DNA of 64,000 nt from Paenibacillus kribbensis. GTDB taxonomy: Bacteria > Bacillota > Bacilli > Paenibacillales > Paenibacillaceae. Shown piece after piece: positions 1-9,084 of the stretch; the stretch's first letter is position 1, and each line of letters begins with the position of its first letter. Location: the NCBI RefSeq assembly GCF_002240415.1, contig NZ_CP020028.1, forward strand, positions 4,117,501 to 4,181,500. Reading direction: 5' to 3'. The notes beneath the pieces were generated by a model. The model was not told the origin of the DNA, did not search any database, and saw only the letters and a list, made by a program, of their open reading frames with translations. A program made the translations under genes and the position numbers.

Positions 1-1705
1 TGTTCCAGGCTCGGACATGCTTGGCTCCCGTCGTGTCCTCCCGCAAGGGAGGCATCCTGTTCGACGGAACATTCCAGGCAAAATAGTACGATTGATAACG
101 CGCACCATACTTTGTTCTCTTCACCATGACAGAATCAATACCGTTACTCGGGTGAGCAGGATATTCTTTTAAGATCGGCATAAGCACATCCTGATGCCGC
201 TTTGGATCTGTATCATCATAGTCAAACCGGGCCGATTGACTGAGCGCATTCTCTAAACTCAAGCCGTCTTTTGCAAATGCAGTCCCTGCGAATAGAGCAG
301 CTGTAGCACCCGCGTTTTCTGTGTAGATTTGAAGATCCACCCAGACCCTTGCGGAAACAGGACTAAAACCATTAACTCCAGAAGAAGAAACCACTTCCAA
401 GTCGAATGAATTTTTACCATCCACCCCGTATACAGAGAACTCTCCAAGGTACTCTGCCTGATCTCTGGAATCGACAGGGGTGTGGGCTTCTGTGGTTCGC
501 AGCTTTACAAGCTCCTGACCTGCAATACGCAGAGAAATATAGTCTGACTCCGCAGCCACATCTCCCGATAACCACACCTTCATCGTCGATCCGGTATTAA
601 CCATAGGACTCTCCGAGAAAAAGGTTGCTTTGCGAGCTTCCTCACCGCTATTCAGTTCAAATATGCGACTCTCGTTCATTATTGAATTGGTATTGCTCTT
701 GATATCAAAATCCCCCATATAGATCGGGATCGAAGGTACTGCATTACGCTCCCAGGCAGGTGCTGTATCTGCCAGCAAAACCAGCATGGCAGACTTTCCA
801 TCCACATAGCCTCTAAGCTGGACCTTGCTGTCCTGCCACCAGTTGGTGAATTTCACATTCATGGAGGCTACCTGTTCATAACGATCCAGTTGTGGAATCC
901 GCGTCCGCGAAGCAACGTAAGGAGATTGGTAGAATTGAGGAAATTGATGCGTGATCCTGAACTGAAGCGCTTGGGTGGCCTCGTGCAGCCCCCACATAGA
1001 GGATTGAATCTCTACGTCCAAAGCGAGCCGCTTAAAATCAGCGGGTTGTTCCCAGCCCACAATCATTCTGCTCGTATTCACGAACTTTTCCAATTGATAA
1101 AAATACATCGTATGACGCTCAAACAGGTTGTCCTCTTCGACCTTCTGGACAGCCCAAGAGAATATACCATCAGATTGCGGCTCCAACTGCGTTCCCCAAC
1201 CGGCATGGTTCCTGTGAATAGCGAAAGGGATTTTTGAGCCTGTATTGTGCAGCTTTTCCTTCACACTGCCCAGCATGGCCAGACCAAAAAGATGCCCCGA
1301 TACATTTCGCAAAATATAGTGCTTGGCTACAACAAATTCAAATTCCTCCGAGCCGTTCAGATCACTGTAATAAACAGCGGCCTCTCCTGAAACGCCCGAC
1401 GCGAAGGTAATGCGTTGTCCGCCATCCTTTTTCTCTTCTGCTGAATAATAGGAAGACGGCATAAGCTCGCCATCCAAATACACATAATAGTCACTCTTAT
1501 GCGCAAGCTTGGGAATATCTACATAGGAGCTCGCGAGTGGAAGAGAGAAGCGCTGAATTGTGGGTTTGGTCAATCTGCTTGAATACACGACCTTATGAAA
1601 TTCATCCACCATATCCCATCCATTTTTAGCGCAAAGGGCCACAATCTGGCTCAACAGCTGGTCTTCGTTAACGAGCATTTCCAGCCAAGGACTATCCTCT
1701 GGCAT
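1..1705 (-). CDS. Large distal tail-cluster protein, 3' end cut by the window
   Basis: An open frame runs without a stop from an ATG at 1705 to the left edge, about 568 codons, so the C-terminus is missing. AGGTGG lies 9 bases before the ATG. It is the last visible gene of the tail-like cluster, 17 bases after its neighbour and on the same strand. The protein is rich in aromatic and acidic residues and in alternating beta-type segments, with no signal peptide or membrane segment. I recognise no domain. Its place after the hub gene suggests a baseplate, fibre or adhesin component, which is inference from gene order only. Confidence 0.8.
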   Translation of the reverse strand, partial: MPEDSPWLEMLVNEDQLLSQIVALCAKNGWDMVDEFHKVVYSSRLTKPTIQRFSLPLASSYVDIPKLAHKSDYYVYLDGELMPSSYYSAEEKKDGGQRITFASGVSGEAAVYYSDLNGSEEFEFVVAKHYILRNVSGHLFGLAMLGSVKEKLHNTGSKIPFAIHRNHAGWGTQLEPQSDGIFSWAVQKVEEDNLFERHTMYFYQLEKFVNTSRMIVGWEQPADFKRLALDVEIQSSMWGLHEATQALQFRITHQFPQFYQSPYVASRTRIPQLDRYEQVASMNVKFTNWWQDSKVQLRGYVDGKSAMLVLLADTAPAWERNAVPSIPIYMGDFDIKSNTNSIMNESRIFELNSGEEARKATFFSESPMVNTGSTMKVWLSGDVAAESDYISLRIAGQELVKLRTTEAHTPVDSRDQAEYLGEFSVYGVDGKNSFDLEVVSSSGVNGFSPVSARVWVDLQIYTENAGATAALFAGTAFAKDGLSLENALSQSARFDYDDTDPKRHQDVLMPILKEYPAHPSNGIDSVMVKRTKYGARYQSYYFAWNVPSNRMPPLREDTTGAKHVRAWN

Positions 1706-1722
1706 GATGTTTCACCACCTTT

Positions 1723-2109
1723 CTATTGGAGCATTTGATAGTTCACCCATATATCCTTGTTCCTGCCGCCTTCATTAAAGAACTCAAAACGAAATTCAGT
1801 CCCCGTCGGACAAGGAATAACGGCGGTAAAATACATTCCTTCAGGCAGGTCCTTTGTGAAGATCCGTTGGCATACCAGCTTATCTCCCACATATAAATTC
1901 CAATAATCACTGGACTCATAAAAGGACGCTCCCACAGCTACCGCAAGCAGCTCGCAATCATGACTGACTTGCATTGTGCTTTCTACCTTGCCAATTCCTC
2001 TCGATTCAATTCGATTGCCCACAATGTACGGTTGGGTCTTCGTTGGCATAAAAGGCGGGTCCAAACGCCCGCCTACCATATAGCTTGCAAAATTAGCACC
2101 ACTGGACAA
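1723..2109 (-). CDS. Small tail-cluster protein (128 aa), function unknown
   Basis: This encodes a 128-residue soluble protein, probably starting at a TTG preceded by AAGGGCGGTG, part of which lies in the last codons of the upstream gene (3 bases apart). The sequence alternates short hydrophobic strands with glycines and ends in an aromatic stretch, suggesting a compact beta-sandwich. There is no signal peptide or known motif. Its position between hub and large distal protein fits a small structural or fibre-connector protein, but nothing in the sequence proves this. Confidence 0.7.
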   Translation of the reverse strand: MSSGANFASYMVGGRLDPPFMPTKTQPYIVGNRIESRGIGKVESTMQVSHDCELLAVAVGASFYESSDYWNLYVGDKLVCQRIFTKDLPEGMYFTAVIPCPTGTEFRFEFFNEGGRNKDIWVNYQMLQ

Positions 2110-2112
2110 CGA

Positions 2113-2532
2113 TTACACCGCCCTTACATAATCAATCGTCAGATTTTTGAACAAGCCATTTTCCCGGATAATGCTTCCCCGTATAGCGTTTAACGTCAGA
2201 ATATCAGCTTCTTCTTCCATTTCTGCGTTCAGGGTTGTGGAGGCTTTAAATTCAATAAAAAATCCGGTCACCTGCAGCAGATTGTCTCGATACAGCGTTA
2301 GCCGTTCCGACAAACCGTTATCATAGGTGTACAGCACTGACGTTACCAATGCAGGATATTGAGGCATTTCACGGGCCACGTCAATGGTAATGACATTAGG
2401 CTCCTCCTGAGCCTTTTTATCCAACAAGTCGTCCGCCTGACCTGCATGCACCTTTTCCTTGCGTACTTCACGTCGAATCAGATCAATAATCGGAAATACC
2501 TCGTTGGAATTCGTAAAATTCTGGTTTTCCAA
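2113..2532 (-). CDS. Small tail-cluster protein (139 aa), function unknown
   Basis: The start is a TTG at 2532, chosen because GGAGG lies 8 bases upstream and no ATG is placed as well. The product is 139 residues, acidic, with a charged helical N-terminus (about residues 12-45) followed by a beta-rich C-terminal half. I recognise no family. It follows the hub gene but is separated from it by a terminator-like hairpin (2564-2611), so its expression relative to the hub may be reduced. The gene after it starts 3 bases downstream, so the two are probably co-translated. Confidence 0.7.
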   Translation of the reverse strand: MENQNFTNSNEVFPIIDLIRREVRKEKVHAGQADDLLDKKAQEEPNVITIDVAREMPQYPALVTSVLYTYDNGLSERLTLYRDNLLQVTGFFIEFKASTTLNAEMEEEADILTLNAIRGSIIRENGLFKNLTIDYVRAV

Positions 2533-2563
2533 AGTTCACACCTCCCCTTCTCCTTCAATATAA

Positions 2564-2611
2564 GAAAAAGGAAATGACAATTAACGCAGGTTGCGTAATG
2601 CCATTTCCTTT
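2564..2611 (-). terminator. Hairpin with U-run inside the tail cluster
   Basis: On the minus strand a stem AAAGGAAATG / CATTTCCTTT is followed by TTTTCTT, immediately after the hub gene. It looks like an intrinsic terminator or attenuator between the hub and the distal genes. Confidence 0.6.
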
Positions 2612-2646
2612 ACTTGTGCTATGGATTATGGATTATACCGTCAAAA

Positions 2647-5600
2647 TCAGGATGTTGCAGGAAGAGCGGTCCAGGTCAGCTCCAGATAGTTGACCATGCC
2701 GCATTCATTACCGACCAGTCTGTTGCCTTTAATCAGGTAATATCCTCCATTACAGGTATGGTTGTCATACACATAACACCCGTCCAAAAGCTCTATGTTC
2801 GGGTTGCCCTGAATGGCAATATTTTTGGTGCGGGCTTGTCTTTTCATATCAAAAAATACTTTATTCGCTATCTGCTGCTTAAGATCGCGCATGGATGCCT
2901 CATCCTGCTCTTCAATCCATGGCAGCTGCAATCCCACGGTTCTCATGTTCCCTTTGGTGGCGAGAATCAGGCTTTTATCGAGAAAATGCTCTGTTAACCC
3001 CGCAGAACCAGTAATCATCAGATGATTACGAACACGCGAATAGTCGGTAGAAGACGTCATTTCAAGCAAATGATTATCTGTAAATTTCCATTTGGAACGC
3101 GCTACCTGATCCCAATCCGGAGTATCCAGAAAATCCATTCGTTTCAAAACAAACGTTCCGTAGCGATCGCATCTGACATCATAGGGCAAATCCTGTATGA
3201 GCGTTTGTATCGCATCTGCTGCCCTTGTCCCCGCCTTGAAGGATACCTTTGCTACGATAGGACTTTTCCAGCCTTCTGCTGTTTTCACACGTTCTTGATC
3301 TTGGATCGTCTGAAGTTCTCCTGTCTTGGGGTCAAATTTCATATAGGAATGCTCGCCCTTCTTCACATCAACATACACCGTTTCGTCTATATCCAAATCA
3401 GGGTATCGGCAATCTTCTCTGTGCACACGCCATGAATCAAGACCGGCTGCAACCGCAATATCCTTGACAATGCTGGATTTCATCCAGGCAAAGGCGCCGC
3501 CGTCCCCGGCATACGCTTCCTCTGAAGGGTAGACCATATCCTTATAAAAAACAAATTCCTCCAGCATGTCATAACGGTCTACACAGTGAAACGTAAGCGT
3601 TCTTCTCTTGGCATCCTCCTCAATTTCACCCTTGATCATGCCTGTAAATACACGTACCAGCTCATCGCCATAACCTGCATAAATACGGATGGGTGTCCCT
3701 TCACTAATCAGGTGCCGTCGTTCTCCCTCCTCCCAATAGGTAAATTCATTAGACGGCTGCTTCTTTCCATCAGGAAGTGAAGCATACCGTTCCAAGAATG
3801 GGGAATAGATCCCTTTGGCATTATTTAAAGTTACGGTGGCTGAGGTCGAGGACATGTCCATGTGAGAATGAACCTCCCAGTTCATCACATCCCGTTCCAG
3901 TGTAGCGGTATCCTCATACTGAAACCCGCCAACGTCATACCATTTCTCCTTATACGTATCTGAGATATGGGTGGCAAACTGCTCAATGGAGTAATCATGA
4001 AAAGCATATTTTACCTCTGCAATATATAGGCCGCCACTGGATACGGAAAACCGCAGTCTGTTCGTCGTATCATCGCCGGATACGCCGCGTACCCGGGTAT
4101 TTTCCCATTGTTCGATACCGCCCGGCTGCATATTTTTTATATATACATCCATATCTGTTTCGTTATGACAGGTTACAACATAATCGGTGTACTCGCTCAC
4201 ATGGTTATGGCTATAGGAGCCGACATTCGTAGAGATCCCCTGATCTGTAACCTGGATCACAAAAGCTTTGGAGCCATTGGACATCATGATTTTTCCTTGT
4301 GTTCCCTGATCGGCCTTGATTCGGAACTGCATCGTAAATGGAAATTTGTTGATCTTCCCAGCCCGTTCAATACCGACCTCTTCCCGTGCGGTGGATATTT
4401 TCTGCTGGTTTCCCAGATCCGTCACCACTACCTGCTGATCGGGAGTCCAATTATTGATTGTGCACATCGGGTCTTCAAACGTCCAGACGGTTTTGGCCGA
4501 GATGGATTCCACATCAAATTCTCTGGCTTTCAGCAAAGTGATCCCGAAATTGCCCCTTGACGCCTTGGAAGGATTCGACATGGAAAATTCAATTTTGTGG
4601 TGTCCACCAGTCACTGGAATAGAGGGAGGATAAGCCAGTCCATTTTTGGCATTGATCCCTTCAATGGTCGCAACTACATGGTCGTCCACCTTCACCTCTA
4701 CTCTGTCCTCAATATCCATATCCGAAACATAGGCCCAGCTCAAACAGCCTGGCTTGAACCAGTCATGAACAAACGTGAATTTCTTCACCTGGCCTGCCCC
4801 TTCTGTTCGGTCAAAACCTAAAACATTACGGACCTGATTAGGCGTCTCATTCGTGAAAAATTGTGTAGCACCTGCGATATCCACAAATTTCGAAGGATCA
4901 AGACTCGTTTTTTGAGCCGTAAAATCCTTGAAGTACGATACCTTCTCCGTGGTCCGATTGATCTGGTAGGATACGAGGGCTTGATCTACTTCTGAATTTG
5001 CGCTGCGAGTTCTTCCGTCTCCCCACTGCTTGATTTTTGCAATGACAGGTTTTCGTCCAAATTGAAGGCATTTCTCCGCATTTTCCATTAAAATCTCAAT
5101 GCGTTTGCCCTTCGTGGAGCCAGCCGTATCATCGGCCACATATTCACCCCAATTTTCCCCCTCTATCCATAGCTCAACCTTGCTTCCCAAAGGAATGACC
5201 GAAGGATCGACAGCGATAATTTTGTAGTCCTTCCACTCCCGTACATCCGTTCCGCCTCTTGTAATGCCTTCAGAGTTTGCAGGATTCACATAATAAGCCC
5301 ACGCTTCCATGCTATATTCGGTGTAGGATTCGGCAGCGCTGGCTTCCAACGATGAAGCGGCCACGCTTTTATTCTGAACAGCCGTATCCAGCGTTCGAAT
5401 GGGCAATTGTATGGCTTTTTCCCCACGCAGGAAAGCTTCGGGGTTCAAATCCTTGCCATCCTTGCGAACCTCAAAATGAAGATGTGCTCTATCTCCATCT
5501 CCGTCTCCACTACTATTCTTGTGACCCGAGTTCCATGCTACAGCAATCGGGTCTCCAGCCTTCACATGATCTCCAACCTTGACCATCATGGCACCCGGTT

Positions 5601-6138
5601 TCAAATGAGCATAACGGGTCGTCCAGCCATTGCCGTGATCAATATATACAGCGTGACCATAACCCTTTACGGCACCTGCGGCAGTAATTCTTCCGTCCCA
5701 TACAGCATGGATGGTGTCACCCTTGTTACAATCCAGGTCCAATCCTTTGTGGAGAGGACGCTTGGGATTCACTGACCAGTGGCGGCTGGTGACCAGCATG
5801 CCCTGAATGTGATTCGAATCGGTAACATGTTCACGCAATTTTGCACTTGAAAGGATAGGCATGGACATCGGAAAATTGGAGAGACGTGCTATCTCGCTAA
5901 TCTTTATTGCTTCCTTTTCACTTGTTAGTTGGGTCACACCATCAATGGATAAAAAGTCTTTAACGGACGTATCTTTTACATATTGAACGACGTCTTGGTT
6001 TGGCCGCGATCCGCGGACATAGGACATTTTGTCCAGCTCTACAATGACGCGTGGCTGACGGCCTAGAGCCTGTACACGCTTCATCGCGGATTCAAGCAAT
6101 TGGTTAGAGGGATTACGTACATCGGATACAAAAGTCAT
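2647..6138 (-). CDS. Tail hub protein fused to M23 peptidase and 3D domains (1163 aa)
   Basis: AGGAGATG precedes the ATG. Domain order as read: an N-terminal segment (1-110); an M23 (LytM-type) metalloendopeptidase at about 115-235 with HKGLDLD and HLHFEV zinc-site motifs; a 3D domain at about 275-375 with the AVDPSVIPLGS and ADDT motifs seen in MltA/RpfB-like wall enzymes; a beta-rich middle (about 540-730) resembling a laminin-G or lectin-type sandwich; and a C-terminal 400 residues that look like a phage tail hub (gp27/XkdQ-like, with the VTLNNAKGIYSP type motif). The probable role is a hub carrying wall-cutting activity at the tail tip. The M23 and 3D calls are firm; lectin and hub are family-level inference. 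There is no signal peptide, as expected for a particle component. Confidence 0.85.
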   Translation of the reverse strand: MTFVSDVRNPSNQLLESAMKRVQALGRQPRVIVELDKMSYVRGSRPNQDVVQYVKDTSVKDFLSIDGVTQLTSEKEAIKISEIARLSNFPMSMPILSSAKLREHVTDSNHIQGMLVTSRHWSVNPKRPLHKGLDLDCNKGDTIHAVWDGRITAAGAVKGYGHAVYIDHGNGWTTRYAHLKPGAMMVKVGDHVKAGDPIAVAWNSGHKNSSGDGDGDRAHLHFEVRKDGKDLNPEAFLRGEKAIQLPIRTLDTAVQNKSVAASSLEASAAESYTEYSMEAWAYYVNPANSEGITRGGTDVREWKDYKIIAVDPSVIPLGSKVELWIEGENWGEYVADDTAGSTKGKRIEILMENAEKCLQFGRKPVIAKIKQWGDGRTRSANSEVDQALVSYQINRTTEKVSYFKDFTAQKTSLDPSKFVDIAGATQFFTNETPNQVRNVLGFDRTEGAGQVKKFTFVHDWFKPGCLSWAYVSDMDIEDRVEVKVDDHVVATIEGINAKNGLAYPPSIPVTGGHHKIEFSMSNPSKASRGNFGITLLKAREFDVESISAKTVWTFEDPMCTINNWTPDQQVVVTDLGNQQKISTAREEVGIERAGKINKFPFTMQFRIKADQGTQGKIMMSNGSKAFVIQVTDQGISTNVGSYSHNHVSEYTDYVVTCHNETDMDVYIKNMQPGGIEQWENTRVRGVSGDDTTNRLRFSVSSGGLYIAEVKYAFHDYSIEQFATHISDTYKEKWYDVGGFQYEDTATLERDVMNWEVHSHMDMSSTSATVTLNNAKGIYSPFLERYASLPDGKKQPSNEFTYWEEGERRHLISEGTPIRIYAGYGDELVRVFTGMIKGEIEEDAKRRTLTFHCVDRYDMLEEFVFYKDMVYPSEEAYAGDGGAFAWMKSSIVKDIAVAAGLDSWRVHREDCRYPDLDIDETVYVDVKKGEHSYMKFDPKTGELQTIQDQERVKTAEGWKSPIVAKVSFKAGTRAADAIQTLIQDLPYDVRCDRYGTFVLKRMDFLDTPDWDQVARSKWKFTDNHLLEMTSSTDYSRVRNHLMITGSAGLTEHFLDKSLILATKGNMRTVGLQLPWIEEQDEASMRDLKQQIANKVFFDMKRQARTKNIAIQGNPNIELLDGCYVYDNHTCNGGYYLIKGNRLVGNECGMVNYLELTWTALPATS

Positions 6139-6149
6139 TTTTTCATCTC

Positions 6150-7199
6150 CTATCTAAATTTTTCCAAGGCCCATTCTATGAACCGGTTTAAAAATACAAC
6201 GGCTTCCGCACGTGTAATACATTTTTCAGGCTCCAGCATATTGTTTTCATAAAGTGGAAATACGCAGCTTCCGTCCAGGAACTGCTCACTCATCAAGTCC
6301 ATAACATCCTGCTCATACCATTGGCCTGATAAGGAGCTTCGATCCTGTATGATTCTCTGTGGATACGTACTGCTCTCCAATCCACGGTCGGTATATCTGT
6401 TATAGGTATCCACCCGCATCTGTTGAAGAAGCACAAGAAATTGTGCTCGTTTCATACGAACATTCGGAAAGAAACGATCATGATAGCGGGCGTGTGCAGT
6501 GCTTACAACAATGGTCTCCTGTTTGAATTGCACCCTTCCGGCATTACGATAGTTATATCCGACAATTGCGGTAAATCCGTTATAGTTGAAGGGGAGATAT
6601 ACAATTCCTTGATGAATCGCAAATACATCCTGTCTGAACCCGAATGCCTTCTTTATAGCTTCACTCGGAACTTCTTCCGATAAAATCTTCACAGACAGCC
6701 GCTTGAGCTTGGTTCCCAGAACTGTGACCGTCTCCGCCTGATATTTCGTTTGGTCCTGATAATCAGCCGCCATGGACAAGGTCGCAGAAGGGAGGAAAAT
6801 CGCACTTTCGTCCGTCTCAACATAAGGCCCTTGAACACAGCCATCCTCCCGATAAGCAGGCCTGCCATATGCGATGCATAGCACCTCAAGTCCGCCAGAT
6901 AAAGGATTGGGCATCGTTATCTTTTCGTTCTCCACTTTTTCAGGCTGTACCTGAACTCCATCGATGAGAACAAAAACCGGATTTTCAATATGCACCTGAT
7001 AGCCGGGAATAGCAAACTCCTGTTGACCATCGAACGTGACATAGCGCTTGATCATGCGTTCATGTCCTTGTTCAAAAGTGTCGTAGGCCATTCCCTCTAT
7101 AAAGCTGTGCTCGCTTGGAGCATCCAGACCTAATCGTGCGATATCCAGCATATCTCTATAAAACCAATCCAGTGGATCTGCATCAATCCAGCGTTTCAT
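6150..7199 (-). CDS. Tail-cluster protein with C-terminal SLH-like repeats (349 aa)
   Basis: The start ATG at 7199 lies directly after the stop of the preceding gene, with GGGGGTATT as ribosome site. The first 230 residues are a beta-rich structural domain. From about residue 245 the sequence matches the SLH pattern: a half repeat ending in FFPNVRMKRAQFLVLLQQM, then a fuller one with W and D positions followed by the TRAEAVVFLNRF core. SLH domains bind pyruvylated secondary cell-wall polymer in Paenibacillus and relatives. Finding them on a protein between tail genes, without a signal peptide, is unusual. The SLH match is seen in the sequence; the binding role is inferred. Confidence 0.8.
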   Translation of the reverse strand: MKRWIDADPLDWFYRDMLDIARLGLDAPSEHSFIEGMAYDTFEQGHERMIKRYVTFDGQQEFAIPGYQVHIENPVFVLIDGVQVQPEKVENEKITMPNPLSGGLEVLCIAYGRPAYREDGCVQGPYVETDESAIFLPSATLSMAADYQDQTKYQAETVTVLGTKLKRLSVKILSEEVPSEAIKKAFGFRQDVFAIHQGIVYLPFNYNGFTAIVGYNYRNAGRVQFKQETIVVSTAHARYHDRFFPNVRMKRAQFLVLLQQMRVDTYNRYTDRGLESSTYPQRIIQDRSSLSGQWYEQDVMDLMSEQFLDGSCVFPLYENNMLEPEKCITRAEAVVFLNRFIEWALEKFR

Positions 7200-7200
7200 C

Positions 7201-7818
7201 TCAATACCCCCTTAGAATCCGGTCCACATACCTGTAGGACCTCATCAAAAAGGTGATTCCCTCTGCCCGGGTACAGCTCTCGTCCGGCCTGAAATAAGGG
7301 CTAACCTCCCCTTCATCTGCAGGGATGGTGACCATACCACGCTGCTCCATTTCCTCGATATAGCTGGATGCCCAATGGCCTTTGAGGTCGATGAATTGGC
7401 TTTTGCAACGGGAATCATTGCTTTGCTTGCGAATAAGCGACATTTGGACTTTGATGATATATTTCGTCTCCATCTCCGCTGTTTGAATATCTGGCTTACC
7501 TGTCACAATCCCCAGGTAAATTGCGCCTTTTTCATCATAATATTTGTGCTCTGAGCCTATAAAAGATAGCCAGTCCGCATATTCCTTTTTACTGTAAAAT
7601 AAAAGTGTTAGGGTAGCTGTATAATGCGAGGTTCCACGATTGACTAGACCTGCCGAGTAGGAAAACGTCTCATGAACATATGATTTCAGATTCGGAGCCG
7701 GTGGCTTGTACTCGTTGATTAGCTTAGCCTTGACCTCGACAAAACGAATTCCATTATCGTAAAATAGTCGCTTTTTGTAGATCATATCTTCTGATTTATG
7801 GGGACTTTGCTGAGTCAA
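7201..7818 (-). CDS. Distal-tail-like protein with one SLH domain (205 aa)
   Basis: I place the start at a TTG (7818) because GGAGG sits 7 bases upstream; an ATG six codons earlier overlaps that ribosome site. Residues 1-140 resemble phage distal-tail proteins: a beta-rich domain with an extended YLGIVTGKP loop. Residues about 142-205 form a clear SLH domain: FIDLKGHWASSYIEEM, a variable loop, then FRPDESCTRAEGITFLMR. The gene is followed after one base by a second SLH-carrying tail gene, so the two probably assemble together. No signal peptide is present, so export would have to be by lysis or as part of a particle. Confidence 0.82.
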   Translation of the reverse strand: MTQQSPHKSEDMIYKKRLFYDNGIRFVEVKAKLINEYKPPAPNLKSYVHETFSYSAGLVNRGTSHYTATLTLLFYSKKEYADWLSFIGSEHKYYDEKGAIYLGIVTGKPDIQTAEMETKYIIKVQMSLIRKQSNDSRCKSQFIDLKGHWASSYIEEMEQRGMVTIPADEGEVSPYFRPDESCTRAEGITFLMRSYRYVDRILRGY

Positions 7819-7873
7819 ATGTATACCTCCTGTCATTAAAAATGATGTTTACTCCGCTACGACGGATGATGGA

Positions 7874-8665
7874 TTAATAGGATGTACTGCTACGATAAGC
7901 AGTGGTCGGATTCATAAGAAGCTGATCGCGCAAGCTTCCCACTCTACCGTTTTGTAGACCTCTTCCCAGCCTGTTACCAATCGTCTCCAGTTGGGTCGGA
8001 CTTACGTTATTCGTAACATTAGGCAATGTCACATGGACAACAACATCACCGGAGTTGATCGTATACGATGGCTGCACGTTTGTACGTGTCAGATATTCAT
8101 TTTGGGTCAGCTCCGTAACGCCCCCTGGCATATGAAACGTTCCCGCTAATGACTCCATCCCAGCCCAAATCCCCAATTGGGCTTGCAGGGACTGCCCTCT
8201 CCATTCGCTGTACTGCTCCTGGAAGTTCCATGAAGCTTCCGGCTTCATACGAAATGTGCGCTGTTGACTGAGTACACTTTGCAAGCCCTGAGCTTGATGC
8301 TTTCGTATACGGATGTACTCCATTGCGTCTGTTCGTACAGCTGCTATTTCAGCGTTTTGCATCTTCCTGCTTTGAGCCCTCTGCATTTTGCTCACATATT
8401 CATGCATGGGGAGGGTCGGCGACTCCGTTGTACCATTCATCTCATATTGCATACTCTGACTCGGATCTGCTGGTGCCTGATCTGGTTCTTGCTGGTTTGC
8501 TTCCGGCCTTGTCCTAAAATTTAAAAAGGTACTTAACGTACGCTTGTGTTCCTCCAAACGCTCAAAGCGTAATTCCAATCCCTGCCTCTCCTCACGAGAA
8601 GAATGCTTTAGTGTCTGAATAAATGCCTGCAGCTCCACAAGCACATCAGTCTCTATATTGCCCAT
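7874..8665 (-). CDS. Short tape-measure-like protein (263 aa)
   Basis: The start at 8665 has AAAGGTGG 7 bases upstream; a longer frame beginning at 8734 would overlap the preceding gene and lacks such a site. The N-terminus (about 5-50) is a charged, probably coiled-coil helix, then comes a Gln/Pro-rich linker, a second helical stretch (about 90-140), and a C-terminal segment with a VVVHVTLPNVTNN-type strand and a Gly/Arg-rich tail. Its slot, directly after the frameshifting chaperone pair and before the distal-tail protein, is that of the tape measure in tailed phages. At 263 residues it is far shorter than usual, and it has no long hydrophobic region. The tape-measure call is inference from position. 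Confidence 0.6.
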   Translation of the reverse strand: MGNIETDVLVELQAFIQTLKHSSREERQGLELRFERLEEHKRTLSTFLNFRTRPEANQQEPDQAPADPSQSMQYEMNGTTESPTLPMHEYVSKMQRAQSRKMQNAEIAAVRTDAMEYIRIRKHQAQGLQSVLSQQRTFRMKPEASWNFQEQYSEWRGQSLQAQLGIWAGMESLAGTFHMPGGVTELTQNEYLTRTNVQPSYTINSGDVVVHVTLPNVTNNVSPTQLETIGNRLGRGLQNGRVGSLRDQLLMNPTTAYRSSTSY

Positions 8666-8730
8666 ACTTTCACCACCTTTTATAAAATGAAACTCCCGCC
8701 CCTCCATATGGAGCAGAGCAGGAGTGTCCT

Positions 8731-9084
8731 TCAACCAAGCATATTGGCCAGAAATGCCATATCTTCTTCGTCCGCTATCTTATAGCTGCCCATATATGAG
8801 CCGTCTTCCCTGACTTCTTCACGGCCTGTATGGCGGGTATCCAAACGATCCATTTGATCAGCCCCGCTCCATAGCCCAAAGGCAGACATAGAGGATACTT
8901 TAATTGTAAATTCGATATGGTCATGACACTGCTCCAGATAGTAGCCCAACTGAGGGAGGGTAAGGTCCCAAACCTGATGCTTGTCCAGGTGACAATAATG
9001 GGCCAGCTTAAAAAAAAGATCCGCCCAGTCAATGGGAGCTTGCCGATCATACTCCAGCTCCTCATCCTCAGTGGCTACATGGAC
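8731..9084 (-). CDS. Frameshift extension (T part) of the tail assembly chaperone
   Basis: This frame has no credible start of its own. It continues uninterrupted upstream to the slippery site at 9084-9090 inside the preceding chaperone gene. A -1 shift there joins it to the chaperone after the codon AAG, giving about 117 extra residues that begin VHVATEDEELEYD and end at the TGA at 8731. Including the upstream part restores an acidic, helical domain (DWADLFFKLAHYCHLD) absent if one starts at the TTG at 8949. This is the arrangement of lambda G/GT and of many tailed phages, where the extended product is made at low frequency and recruits tape measure and tube subunits. Confidence 0.82.
   Translation of the reverse strand, partial: VHVATEDEELEYDRQAPIDWADLFFKLAHYCHLDKHQVWDLTLPQLGYYLEQCHDHIEFTIKVSSMSAFGLWSGADQMDRLDTRHTGREEVREDGSYMGSYKIADEEDMAFLANMLG

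Noticed and set aside
8731..8949. Separate 72-aa gene starting at TTG 8949
   Set aside because: The same frame is open and protein-like far upstream to the slippery site, so it is the frameshift extension and not an independent gene.
8775..9065. 96-codon minus-strand frame with Trp/Ile-rich product
   Set aside because: It overlaps the frameshift extension of the chaperone in another frame, has no ribosome site, and its product looks like random translation.
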